Shown: one piece after another, positions 27,443 through 35,757 of the stretch | Layout: every line of letters begins with the position of its first letter | How positions within the stretch are numbered: the stretch's first letter is position 1 | Assembly: GCF_003289645.1 (NCBI RefSeq) | Contig: NZ_QLYX01000004.1 | Location: forward strand, 473,561-537,560 | Direction: 5' to 3' | Origin: Actinomadura craniellae | GTDB taxonomy: Bacteria > Actinomycetota > Actinomycetes > Streptosporangiales > Streptosporangiaceae | Length of the DNA stretch: 64,000 nt | Notes under the pieces: generated by a model | Database searches by the model: none | Told to the model about the DNA's origin: nothing | The model's input: only the letters and a program-made list of their open reading frames with translations | Program-made: the position numbers and the translations under genes

Positions 27443-28111
27443 TCACTGCCGGGGGTGCTTGCGTTCGCGTTCCAGCATGTCGTCCAGTGAAGGCGGGGGT
27501 GCTGGGAGGGGTTGCTGGGGTCGTGTGGCCGACCTTCTTCTGGGGGCGGGGGCTGTGGTGGTGCCCATGGTGTCTTCGGCTTCGGGTTCTTCCGGCTGGG
27601 CGGGCTCGGGGTTGATGTCACCGAGTTTCCACAGCTGGACCAGGTACCGCTGGTGTCCGTGGGAGCCGGCGCGCAGGGCTGCGAACTCGGTGTTGCCGGG
27701 GTCGAATCCGGTGCGGCTGCCGACCTCCCAGTAGAGGTCCTTGATCCGTGTGCGGTCCCATGCCGTGATCCGGGCCTGGTAATGGCCGGGAGGCAACTCC
27801 AGGACCTCGGGGATCCAGCCGCGCAGGGTCAGGTCGATGCAGACCTGTCCGGTGGGCAGGTCGATGCCGGTCGTCTCGCTGAGTTCGTGGTCTCGGGGCG
27901 GTGGGGGCGGGCCGTCCCAGGCTTCCAGCCGGAGGTGGACGTCCATCCCGTCCTGGCCCGTGGCGATGAGGATCTCGTTGGGGTTGACTCCGAGGAAATC
28001 CTCTCCGGGCACGACGGATTCCTGGGCGGTTGCGGCGACGGCATCGGCGATCCCGACCATCCGGTGGTCGGGGCGGACGTACCGCGTCGCCGCATCCAGC
28101 AGGGAGCTCAT
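27443..28111 (-). CDS. Hypothetical element protein
   Basis: This is a 222-residue protein with no signal or membrane segment. It has a structured beta-rich centre (EILIATGQDGMDVHLRLEAW, CIDLTLRGWIPEVLELPPGHY, RYLVQLWKLGD) and a Pro/Arg-rich, acidic and then basic C-terminal tail of about 60 residues that looks disordered. No domain is recognised. It stands between the secreted nuclease and the methyltransferase genes; 235 bases upstream of the latter hold no gene. Confidence 0.65.
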   Translation of the reverse strand: MSSLLDAATRYVRPDHRMVGIADAVAATAQESVVPGEDFLGVNPNEILIATGQDGMDVHLRLEAWDGPPPPPRDHELSETTGIDLPTGQVCIDLTLRGWIPEVLELPPGHYQARITAWDRTRIKDLYWEVGSRTGFDPGNTEFAALRAGSHGHQRYLVQLWKLGDINPEPAQPEEPEAEDTMGTTTAPAPRRRSATRPQQPLPAPPPSLDDMLERERKHPRQ

Positions 28112-28173
28112 GTGGATCTTCTTCTCACGAGGCGGGCTCTGGTCGGTTCATTGTCATGACACCACGAGGCAGT

Positions 28174-28206
28174 GCCCGCCGGGCCCCAGCACGGGACCCG
28201 GCGGGC
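28174..28206 (-). terminator. Hairpin terminator after the secreted nuclease gene
   Basis: A 10-bp stem GCCCGCCGGG/CCCGGCGGGC (28174-28183 with 28197-28206) has further CCC/GGG pairing inside. It starts 17 bases past the stop codon at 28223 in the direction of transcription. No T-tract is present. Confidence 0.6.
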
Positions 28207-28222
28207 GTAGTCGGCGGGCGTG

Positions 28223-29638
28223 TCAGCTGGTCGGGCCGATGCGGACCCAGAAGCCGTCGCGCAATCTCCCATCAGCGCAGACCGGGCAGCTGCCGCCTGA
28301 CGCCCAGTCCAGGATCCGGTCGTTGTTGTACCAGGTGTTCAGGTCCCGTCCGCCGTTCTGGTTCTGCGTCGAGTTGATTCTCTTGATCGAGAACTGGTTG
28401 GGTTCGACGCCTCCGTAGAACTCGCTGGCGGGCCGCTCCGATGCGGCGGCGCCCTCGTAGGTGGAGGCGAAGGGGAACTCGTCGCAATCCTTGCTTCCCG
28501 TTGACGGGGTCGAGGGGGTACCGGCGTTGCAGTTGCGGTCCTTGGCGTTGCTGTTGGCGTCGTAACGTTCGGTGTTCTTACCGCCCTTGGCGGGTGTGAG
28601 ACGGTGCAGCAGGTTGTTGATGTCGCACCCGGGGATGAACTTGTCCCCGCCGGTGTACGGCGGGAAGGTGTTGTTGACCCGGTCGAGGTCACATGCTTCC
28701 GCGATGTGCTCGGCCAGTTCCTTGACCCGGGGTTTAGTGGGGTCGTAGCTGAGGTGCGGCACGACCCCCCGGAAGATCGCGCCTCTGTGGGTGCTGAGGT
28801 ACTGCGCCGAGTCGAACCGCCCGTAGGCATTGAAGGACTGCACCCCGATGAACGGGGGGTCGGCGCTGGTAGTCGGGGTTTGCCGCTTGTTTTTGGCGAT
28901 GGCGGGGCTGAACAGGGTGACCTGCGGTGTGAAGCCCACCATGACGACGTTCTCTTGTCCCTCACCGGTGGGCGTCTGGTCTTCGGGGCTGAGTTCCTGC
29001 GACCACAGGGCCTGCGTCACGTAGGGCTCGTCTTCCCAGTCGTCTATGGTCTTGGTGACGGGGTCGGCGGCATTGCACGCACCCGGCTTGACCGGTTGTG
29101 GGGTCTGCACCGAGCAAATCACCTGCACGGTCACGGGCGTGGATTCTGATATCGGGAATTCGTCGTCGACCTCGACGTTCAGCAACTCCTGGTGGATGGT
29201 GAGCGTCCGCTGGCTGCCGCTGCCGACGCTGCCGGTGGCGTAGACCAGCCAGTCGAACCAGACGACGCCGGGACGTCCGGTCCCGTTATCCATCACCGAG
29301 AGCATGAGGTTGTTTTTGTGGTTGCAGAAGTGGGCTCGATCTCGGACCCAGCCGACATCGGTGTCCTCGATCTCGTGGGCGAGGCACTCATCTCGCCATG
29401 TCGCAACCGAGGGCGCCATCGTTCTCCCGGTGGTGACCTGGCTCATGTCGACTTCGTAGGTGTGCCGCTTCTCGCGGGCCCGCAGGTCCGCCAGTGAGGG
29501 CGGCGGAGTGGGTTTTGCTCCTCGGAACGCAGCGAACCTATCGTCCTGAGCGGTGGCGGGCGTCGGGATGAGGGCGAGGAAGGCCAGCAGGACCACAACG
29601 GCCGCGCCGACGACGACTCGAGATTTCGAGAGCTTCAC
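28223..29638 (-). CDS. Secreted protein with NucA/NucB-type DNase domain
   Basis: The 471-residue product starts at GTG behind GGAAGGG and has a signal peptide (about 1-30, VVVGAAVVVLLAFLALIPTPATA). The N-terminal 250 residues are a beta-rich part of unknown fold (YEVDMSQVTTGRTM, WFDWLVYATGS). The C-terminal 130 residues carry the NucA/NucB signature KDCDEFPFASTYEGAA and conserved Asn/Arg/Asp downstream. Family members cut DNA or RNA outside the cell. In this element it may clear DNA or act during mating. It is transcribed away from the conjugation operon. Confidence 0.8.
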   Translation of the reverse strand: MKLSKSRVVVGAAVVVLLAFLALIPTPATAQDDRFAAFRGAKPTPPPSLADLRAREKRHTYEVDMSQVTTGRTMAPSVATWRDECLAHEIEDTDVGWVRDRAHFCNHKNNLMLSVMDNGTGRPGVVWFDWLVYATGSVGSGSQRTLTIHQELLNVEVDDEFPISESTPVTVQVICSVQTPQPVKPGACNAADPVTKTIDDWEDEPYVTQALWSQELSPEDQTPTGEGQENVVMVGFTPQVTLFSPAIAKNKRQTPTTSADPPFIGVQSFNAYGRFDSAQYLSTHRGAIFRGVVPHLSYDPTKPRVKELAEHIAEACDLDRVNNTFPPYTGGDKFIPGCDINNLLHRLTPAKGGKNTERYDANSNAKDRNCNAGTPSTPSTGSKDCDEFPFASTYEGAAASERPASEFYGGVEPNQFSIKRINSTQNQNGGRDLNTWYNNDRILDWASGGSCPVCADGRLRDGFWVRIGPTS

Positions 29639-29677
29639 ACTGTCCCTTCCGGGGTGGGGGCGTGGGGCAGCAAGTGG

Positions 29678-30199
29678 TTAAGCGCAGTAGGTGGTGAAGA
29701 AGTCGGCCCTGTTGTCGGCCTCGGTGCCGACGCTGACCGCCTCGGTGGTGGGATGCTCTGTCCACAGCAATTTCCACGGCTGTACGTCTTCGTCGAAGAC
29801 CTCGACGGTGTGACCGGTGTGGTTCTGCCAGGACGTGGTGTAGTTCCGGAATCCGTAATCGCCGAGGAACTGGTCCCCGCCACAGTCCTGAAATTGCAGC
29901 ATCCGGCCGCGGTAGTTGGAGTACTGGAAGAAGCAGTACCAGCCGCCGGGACAGGTGGCGGCTTGTCTTGCCGATGGGATGATCAGCTTTACGGCGCCGT
30001 TGCGGTAGGTGATTTCCCCCGGTCCGGTCTGAGTGCCGCCATGGGCGGCAATCTGAGTGGCGACCTGGCGCTGCACCTCCCCGTCGGGTGTGCCGGCGTG
30101 CGCGGTGGTGGACATGGCAGCACCCACTGAAATGACAACAGCACAGGTCACTGCGGTGCGAGCGATGGCGGTGCGGGTGATGGCCCTGATGGGGCGCAT
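29678..30199 (-). CDS. Secreted protein of peptidase-inhibitor I36 type
   Basis: The 173-residue product starts behind AAGGAGGAGGGG and has a signal peptide (about 1-36, ending STTAHAG). The mature half carries the crystallin-like core CPGGWYCFFQYSNYRGRMLQ and NYTTSWQNHTGHTVEVFDE, with paired Cys, as in the Streptomyces metalloproteinase inhibitor (family I36). It may inhibit an outside protease or protect exported proteins. It sits 39 bases upstream of the nuclease gene on the same strand, so both are probably expressed together. Confidence 0.8.
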   Translation of the reverse strand: MRPIRAITRTAIARTAVTCAVVISVGAAMSTTAHAGTPDGEVQRQVATQIAAHGGTQTGPGEITYRNGAVKLIIPSARQAATCPGGWYCFFQYSNYRGRMLQFQDCGGDQFLGDYGFRNYTTSWQNHTGHTVEVFDEDVQPWKLLWTEHPTTEAVSVGTEADNRADFFTTYCA

Positions 30200-30918
30200 G
30201 CCCCTCCTCCTTGGGTCGGGAGTGCGCCAGCCTGCTGGGAGCGGACCGTCAGGCCAGGCAGGTACCCGATCATCATTTGGGCCATAACCGTCCCCGACAA
30301 GCCTTTCGTCCAGTCCGGATGTGGCATCAAATCTGCGGACTGCAACCTTTGCTGCTTACTACTGCTGGCCAAGGCCCGAACGGCGACACTATGTAGCCAC
30401 CTAATTTCAGTCAGAAAACTTGACATCATCTGTTTCTCTACTTAAGGTCGCCAGTTTTACCCAGTTGGGTGCGACCCTCTTGCACAAAAGACGAGTCGTC
30501 GCCACCACCGCCTAATGACCCAGTGTGAGCGATCGAGCTTCCAATGAATTTGCTATGGAAGTCATCAATAATTCACTGTGGCGAAACCCGCCTGTGCGCA
30601 CGGCATGAGCTGGATCTTGGCGGCTTGGATCAGTTTCCCGCCGATCCTGGAGCCTCAGCCACCACGCTCACCACGGGTCAAGTTTCGACAACCCTCGCCT
30701 GCTGGTTTCCGATTTCGGTCCCTGGCGCGGTTCTTCAGGGGTCCACGGCAGTTCGCGGCCGAGGCGGTTCGAGCAGGGCGGTCGCCCGGTCCCCACCGCA
30801 TCCACCGTCCCGCGAGTTCCTTCGAGGAGGACACCCCAGGGCTCGGGCCGTCTCCGGCCGCGAGTTGCCGTGGCAGCCGAATCCCTGAACGCCTTGCAGC
30901 TTTCGGAGGTCTGCCGTC
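30200..30918. other. Control region of the conjugation operon
   Basis: This 719-bp region lies between the divergent I36-type gene and the pilin gene. It is lower in GC than its surroundings between 30,340 and 30,600 and holds the strong promoter at 30420-30448 plus short palindromes (ACCCAGTTGGGT; GCGAC..GTCGC around 30,470-30,508). The open frames across it have no ribosome site and look like chance. An origin of transfer could lie here, but I see nothing that proves it. Confidence 0.4.
30420..30448 (+). promoter_or_regulatory. Candidate promoter of the type IV secretion operon
   Basis: TTGACA at 30420-30425, a 17-base spacer, and TAAGGT at 30443-30448 match the main vegetative promoter consensus of actinomycetes. 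It reads toward the pilin gene, leaving a leader of about 460 bases. The leader could carry regulation, or a second promoter could lie closer. Confidence 0.6.
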
Positions 30919-31305
30919 ATGCGCGCTCACCATCTGCTTCCACGACCGCCCCGCCGACCCGGGCGGATCCGACTCTGCTCCGCTCTCTGCCTGTGGTGCG
31001 CCGGTGTCGTCACTGCCACCTCGCTGGCGATGCCAGATCTTGCGCAGGCCGCGACGAATCTGGCCGCGCCCGCCTCGCTCGACCAGGTCATCAAGAACAT
31101 GCGGGATGTCATCGTCGGGTTGCTGGTCGGGCTGGCGACGTTGTTCGCCACCATCGGCGGGGTCCGCTACATCCTGGCCGGTGGCGATCCGAGCGAGGTC
31201 GAGGCGGCCAAGAAGACTCTCAAGTACGCCGCCGTCGGTTACGGCATCGCGGTTCTGGCTCCCGTGCTGGTGCAACTGCTCCAGCGCATCGTGGGGACTC
31301 CGTGA
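30919..31305 (+). CDS. Type IV secretion pilin-like membrane protein (VirB2/TrbC-like)
   Basis: The 128-residue product starts behind CGGAGGTC. A basic N-terminus and first hydrophobic segment (about 20-45) form a signal sequence. Two more helices (about 63-83, VIVGLLVGLATLFATIGGVRY, and 100-122) flank a short cytoplasmic loop, AGGDPSEVEAAKK, which is typical of the actinobacterial and Gram-positive conjugative pilin-like family. It would build the transfer channel or pilus. It overlaps the next gene by GTGA. Confidence 0.8.
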   Translation: MRAHHLLPRPPRRPGRIRLCSALCLWCAGVVTATSLAMPDLAQAATNLAAPASLDQVIKNMRDVIVGLLVGLATLFATIGGVRYILAGGDPSEVEAAKKTLKYAAVGYGIAVLAPVLVQLLQRIVGTP

Positions 31306-32981
31306 ACATGCGGACCGCCAGGGCCGCGGGGACGTTGCTCCTGGTCGCGTTCTTGCTCATGTCAGGCGGACCGGCCGGTGCGTCCGTGGCGGAACCGACC
31401 CCGCCGGTGCGCACACCCGACGCCCAGACGCCGTCGCCGTCGCCGTCGCCGAGGGCGTCCTCTCCTCCGGCGGTCTCGCCTTCACCGGGTCGGCCGACGC
31501 CCACCCCGAGTTCCGGGGAGCGGACTTCGGACGACTCGGAGGAGTGCGGTCCCTTCAACGTCGGCTGTCACACCGGTCAGGCGGTGACGGGGTGGTTCCG
31601 GAACCTGGTGAAGTCCTCGATCGGGCCGACGTTCGCGTTCCTGGGCGGGAGCGTCTTCGGCACCCCGGATTTCGATTCCGCGGAGATGGAGCGGACCCGC
31701 GAGATCTGGAACACCTCTTTGATCATCGCGAACGCGTGCTTCGTGCTGCTGATCAGCATCGCGGGTCTGATGTTGATGGCCGGGACCAGCCTGCCCCGGG
31801 AAACGGGCCTTCGGGAGTTGCTGCCGCGGGTCGTGCTGGCGTTCCTGGCGGTCAATCTCAGCCAGTTCCTGATCAGCCAGGGAATCCGCTTCGCCAACGG
31901 TCTCTCGGGTGGCTTCCTCGTCATCGGTCAGCACAAGATCGACCCCGAGCAGGCGGCCGAGGTCATGGGGCGTTCGGTCGAGTCGGCCGTCAACGGCGGT
32001 CCGGTCTTCCTGATCCTCGTGGCGCTCGTGGTGGTGGTCCTGGCGCTCGTCGTCGTGGTGATCTACATCGCCCGGCTGATGATCACGATGGTTCTCATCG
32101 CCGCGGCTCCTTTGGCGTTGATGTTCCACGCCCTGCCGGCCACCGAGCAGATCGCGCTGCTGTGGTGGCGGGCCATCACCGGAGTCCTCGCGATCCAGGT
32201 GTGCCAGGCGCTGGTCTTCGTCAGCACCCTCCAGATCCTGCTCTCGACGGATCCCGACGCCAAGTACAACACGTTCTTCTCCTACGCCCCCACCACCAAG
32301 AAGGACGGCCTGGACCTGCTCCTGCTGATCTGCCTGCTGTACATGCTGATCCGCATCCCGTCCTGGGTGGCGCGGACCATCTGGCGGCAGGCCATCCCCC
32401 GCCTGCCGACTCAGGTCCTGAAGACACTCCTGATCTATCGAGGCACCTCCGCCGTGCTGAGGTCCGCCCGTACGAGGCGGCACCGCCCGCGCCGCGGAAG
32501 GGGCGGAGGCGGCACTGGCCCGGGCGGCGGCAGATCTCGCGGCCCCCGGCCGGGCGGCGGTGGCCGCAGTGGTTCCGGTCCGGGGCCCAGGAACGGCAAC
32601 TCCGGTGGCCGGAGCCCCGGTGGTAGCGGTAATCCCGGCGGCCACGGCTCCGGCCCTGGTTCCAGCGATTCCGGCGACAGCGGGCCCAATGGTCCCTCGC
32701 CGAGGGGGAGCCGGGCGGATGGCCGTTCGGGGGCACGCCCTGGACCTCTGCCGAACGGCGGTCCGTCACCATCCGGCGGTCACCGGCAGGCGAGCGGGGC
32801 CATGCCTGGCGGATCTCGCCCACGTTCCCCAGCGCCGTCGGGCGTGAGCTTGCCGGCTTCTCGTACCCGTCCCGTTCCCCGGGCTCAGCGGCATGCAAGG
32901 GCCGAGCCGCCCCGGCCCCGCCAAGCGATCGCCTTGCGGCTGGAGCCCCATCCACGCCGCCCTACCGGCAGGAGGAGATGA
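31302..32981 (+). CDS. Polytopic conjugation channel protein (VirB6/TrbL-like)
   Basis: The 559-residue product has a signal sequence (about 1-28), a Pro/Ser/Thr linker, a Cys pair (EECGPFNVGCHTGQ) and about six membrane helices between 115 and 360 (IIANACFVLLISIAGLMLM, VFLILVALVVVVLALVVVV). The C-terminal 180 residues are Gly/Pro/Arg-rich and disordered. The layout is that of TrbL/VirB6-type inner channel proteins in actinobacterial elements. It starts in the pilin stop codon and ends two bases before the next gene. The tail has tandem-repeat-like DNA and may vary in length. Confidence 0.8.
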   Translation: MNMRTARAAGTLLLVAFLLMSGGPAGASVAEPTPPVRTPDAQTPSPSPSPRASSPPAVSPSPGRPTPTPSSGERTSDDSEECGPFNVGCHTGQAVTGWFRNLVKSSIGPTFAFLGGSVFGTPDFDSAEMERTREIWNTSLIIANACFVLLISIAGLMLMAGTSLPRETGLRELLPRVVLAFLAVNLSQFLISQGIRFANGLSGGFLVIGQHKIDPEQAAEVMGRSVESAVNGGPVFLILVALVVVVLALVVVVIYIARLMITMVLIAAAPLALMFHALPATEQIALLWWRAITGVLAIQVCQALVFVSTLQILLSTDPDAKYNTFFSYAPTTKKDGLDLLLLICLLYMLIRIPSWVARTIWRQAIPRLPTQVLKTLLIYRGTSAVLRSARTRRHRPRRGRGGGGTGPGGGRSRGPRPGGGGRSGSGPGPRNGNSGGRSPGGSGNPGGHGSGPGSSDSGDSGPNGPSPRGSRADGRSGARPGPLPNGGPSPSGGHRQASGAMPGGSRPRSPAPSGVSLPASRTRPVPRAQRHARAEPPRPRQAIALRLEPHPRRPTGRRR

Positions 32982-32982
32982 G

Positions 32983-33933
32983 ATGGTCACCGACCAGGAG
33001 CCGTTGGCCGCGAAGATCCCCGCGGACGTCGAACGGCCCGACAAGATCCTGTACGGACTGACCGGGCGTCAGCTCGCCATCATGGCCGGAACGGGGTTGC
33101 TGGCCTCGTGGGCCTATCTGGCCGCCGGTCGGCTGCCGGTCCCGGCGGTCGCGGCGCTGGTGCTCCCGATCATCGCGGCGGGAGTCGTGCTGGCCGTCGC
33201 ACGACGTGACGGGATGAGCCTGGACCGTTTCCTGCTCGCGGCGGTGGCGCACCTGCGGACGGCGAAGACGAGAGTGCACGCGCCGGAGGGAGTGCAGGCC
33301 CCGCCCGGGTGGTGCCGGGTGCGCGGGCGGCTTCCGGCTCCGCTGCGGCTGCCGGTGCGGGCGGTCCGCGACGACGGGGTGATGGAGCTGGCCGACGGTG
33401 ACACGGCCGTCATCGTCGGCGCCGGTACCGTCACCTTCGCGTTGCGCACGGCCGACGAGCAGGCGGGGTTGGTCTCGGTGTTCGGGCGGTGGCTCAACTC
33501 CCTGGACGCCCCCGTTCAGATCCTCGTCCAGGCCCGTCCCGTGGACCTGTCCGGCCTGGTCCGGCGGTTGACCCAGGCCGCCCCGCAGCTGGCGGACCCG
33601 GCGCTGGAGCATGCCGCCCACGACCATGCCGCGTTCATGGCCGACCTGAACGCCTCGCGCGACCTGCTCACCCGCCACGTCCTCATCGTCATCCGTGGCG
33701 AGGACGCCCGCCCGCGAGGTCGCAAGGATCTCCGCGAGGCCGACGCGTGCGTGGTGCTGCGGCGCGCGGAGGAGGCCGTCCGCTCCCTGACCGCGCTCGG
33801 CGTCCGCGCCGGAGTCCTGGACGCCGCCGCATGCACGGCGCTGCTGGCCGAGTCCCTGTCACCAGGGGACGTGCGGTTGCCCGAGGTGGCCGGGCCGGAG
33901 GAGCCGATCACCGTGCGGGAGGTCGCGCGATGA
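32983..33933 (+). CDS. PrgI-family protein of the conjugation machinery
   Basis: The 316-residue product starts at ATG 32983 exactly 5 bases behind GGAGGAG. The first 90 residues are the PrgI pattern: KIPADVERPDKILYGLTGRQ followed by two helices (about 33-52 and 55-75), then the loop ARRDGMSLDRFLLAAV. The rest, cytoplasmic, shows VSVFGRWLNSLDAPVQILVQAR, typical for this family next to VirB4. It probably anchors VirB4 to the membrane. Its stop overlaps the VirB4 start (ATGA). Confidence 0.82.
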   Translation: MVTDQEPLAAKIPADVERPDKILYGLTGRQLAIMAGTGLLASWAYLAAGRLPVPAVAALVLPIIAAGVVLAVARRDGMSLDRFLLAAVAHLRTAKTRVHAPEGVQAPPGWCRVRGRLPAPLRLPVRAVRDDGVMELADGDTAVIVGAGTVTFALRTADEQAGLVSVFGRWLNSLDAPVQILVQARPVDLSGLVRRLTQAAPQLADPALEHAAHDHAAFMADLNASRDLLTRHVLIVIRGEDARPRGRKDLREADACVVLRRAEEAVRSLTALGVRAGVLDAAACTALLAESLSPGDVRLPEVAGPEEPITVREVAR

Positions 33934-35699
33934 GGCTTCCGATTCCCCGCTCGCGCGAGAGCACCGACCCCGCGGCCCGCGCCGAGGAGGTCACCGGCCC
34001 GTCCGCCCTCCGCATCGGCGCGACGTCGGTGGAGCTGCCCGCGGGGGTGTGCGCCTCCTTCGCCGTCGCCGGCTACCCGCGCGAGGTCGGCGCGGGCTGG
34101 CTGGAGCCGCTGACCACCTATCCGGGACGGCTGGACGTCGCCCTGCACGTCGAGCCGATCCCGCCGCTGGTCGCGGCGCAGCGGCTCCGCCGCCGGCTTG
34201 CCCGGCTGGAGTCCTCCTCTCGCGCCGACGCCGACCGGGGACGGCTGGTCGACTACGCGGCCGAAGCCGCCGCCGACGACGCGGCCGACCTCGCCGCCTC
34301 CCTGGCCCGGGGGCATGGGCGGCTGTTCCGGGTGGGGCTCTACCTGACGGTGCACGCCGCCGACGCCGAAGAGTTGGAGTCGGAGGTGCAGCGGGTGCGG
34401 GCGCTGGCCGCCTCCCTGCTGCTGGACGCGCAGCCGACGACGTTCCGGGCGTTGCAGGGATGGGTGACCACGCTGCCCCTGGCCACCGACGCCGTGCGGT
34501 CGCGGCGGACGTTCGACACCGACGCGCTCGCCGCGTCGTTCCCGTTCACCTCCCCGGACCTGGAGCCGCCCCGCAGTGACGCGCCGGTGCTGTACGGGCT
34601 GAACGCCCACTCCTCCGGCGTCGTCCTGTGGGACCGGTTCGCGGCCGACAACTACAACTCCGTGACCATCGCCCGGTCGGGAGCCGGCAAGTCGTACTTC
34701 ACCAAGCTGGAGGTGCTGCGGCTGCTGTACCACGGCGTGGAGGTCGCCGTGATCGACCCCGAGGACGAGTACCGGCGGCTGGCCGGGGCCGTCGGCGGCA
34801 CCCACATCGGCCTCGGCACCCCGGGGACGTGCTTCAACCCCTTCGACATCCCGTCCGACCAGGACGAGGAGGCGCTGACCCGCCGGGCGCTGTTCGTCCA
34901 GACGCTGGTCGCCGCGATGCTCGGCGAACCGGTGGACCCGATGGCGCGCGCCGCCCTGGACCGGGCCGTGGTCGCCGCGTACGCCGAGCGCGGCATCACC
35001 TTCGACCGCCGGACCTGGAAGCGCCCGGCGCCGCTGCTGGCCGACGTGACCGCGCAACTCGACCAGGCCGGTTCTCCCGAGGCCGCCGCCCTGGCCGCCC
35101 GGCTCGCCCCGTATGTGACCGGCTCCTACAAGGGGTTGTTCGCCGGGGCGACGACGACCCGCCCGGACGGGCACCTGATCGTGTTCTCGCTGCGGGACCT
35201 GCCCGAGGAGACCCGGGCCACGGGGATGCTGCTGGCCCTGGACGCGATCTGGCGGCGGGTAGCCAATCCGCGCGACCGGCGCCGCCGCCTGGTGGTCGTG
35301 GACGAGGCCTGGACGCTGATGCGCGAAAGCGAGGGCGCCAGGTTCCTGTACCGGCTGGCCAAGTCGGCCCGCAAGCACTGGACGGGACTCGCAGTCGTCA
35401 CCCAGGACGCCGCCGACCTGCTCGGCTCGGATCTGGGCCGGGCGGTGATCTCCAACGCGGCCACGCAGGTGCTGCTGCGCCAGGCCCCTCAGGTCGCCGA
35501 CGAGATCGCCGAGGCGTTCGCCCTGACCGCCGGGGAGAAGGCGTTCCTGCTGTCCGCCGACCGGGGCGAGGGGCTGCTGTGCGCCGGCGCCTCGGGCGGT
35601 GACCGCGCCACGTTCTGCGCCGTGGCCAGCCCGTTCGAGCACCACCTGGCCACGACCGACCCCGCGGAGCTCGCGGAGACCGAAGGCGACCCGCTGTGA
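33930..35699 (+). CDS. virB4: Type IV secretion ATPase VirB4
   Basis: The 589-residue ATPase has Walker A ARSGAGKSYFTKL (248-260), Walker B RLVVVDEAWTLM (about 450-461) and the downstream TQDAADLLGS plus NAATQVLLRQAP segment typical of VirB4/TraC ATPases. The N-terminal 210 residues are the CagE/TrbE-like part. It powers assembly and substrate transfer at the inner membrane. Overlap with the PrgI gene indicates translational coupling. Confidence 0.92.
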   Translation: MRLPIPRSRESTDPAARAEEVTGPSALRIGATSVELPAGVCASFAVAGYPREVGAGWLEPLTTYPGRLDVALHVEPIPPLVAAQRLRRRLARLESSSRADADRGRLVDYAAEAAADDAADLAASLARGHGRLFRVGLYLTVHAADAEELESEVQRVRALAASLLLDAQPTTFRALQGWVTTLPLATDAVRSRRTFDTDALAASFPFTSPDLEPPRSDAPVLYGLNAHSSGVVLWDRFAADNYNSVTIARSGAGKSYFTKLEVLRLLYHGVEVAVIDPEDEYRRLAGAVGGTHIGLGTPGTCFNPFDIPSDQDEEALTRRALFVQTLVAAMLGEPVDPMARAALDRAVVAAYAERGITFDRRTWKRPAPLLADVTAQLDQAGSPEAAALAARLAPYVTGSYKGLFAGATTTRPDGHLIVFSLRDLPEETRATGMLLALDAIWRRVANPRDRRRRLVVVDEAWTLMRESEGARFLYRLAKSARKHWTGLAVVTQDAADLLGSDLGRAVISNAATQVLLRQAPQVADEIAEAFALTAGEKAFLLSADRGEGLLCAGASGGDRATFCAVASPFEHHLATTDPAELAETEGDPL

Positions 35700-35757
35700 A
35701 ACCGGCGATGCCTCGGCGGGGCATGTCCGGAACCCGCCGGAACGGAGGTGACCCGCA

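Noticed and set aside
30578..32626. 682-codon plus-strand frame starting upstream of the pilin gene
   Set aside because: It crosses the pilin and VirB6-like genes in another frame and is Arg/Pro/Gly-rich. The coupled genes in the other frames have membrane helices and ribosome sites.
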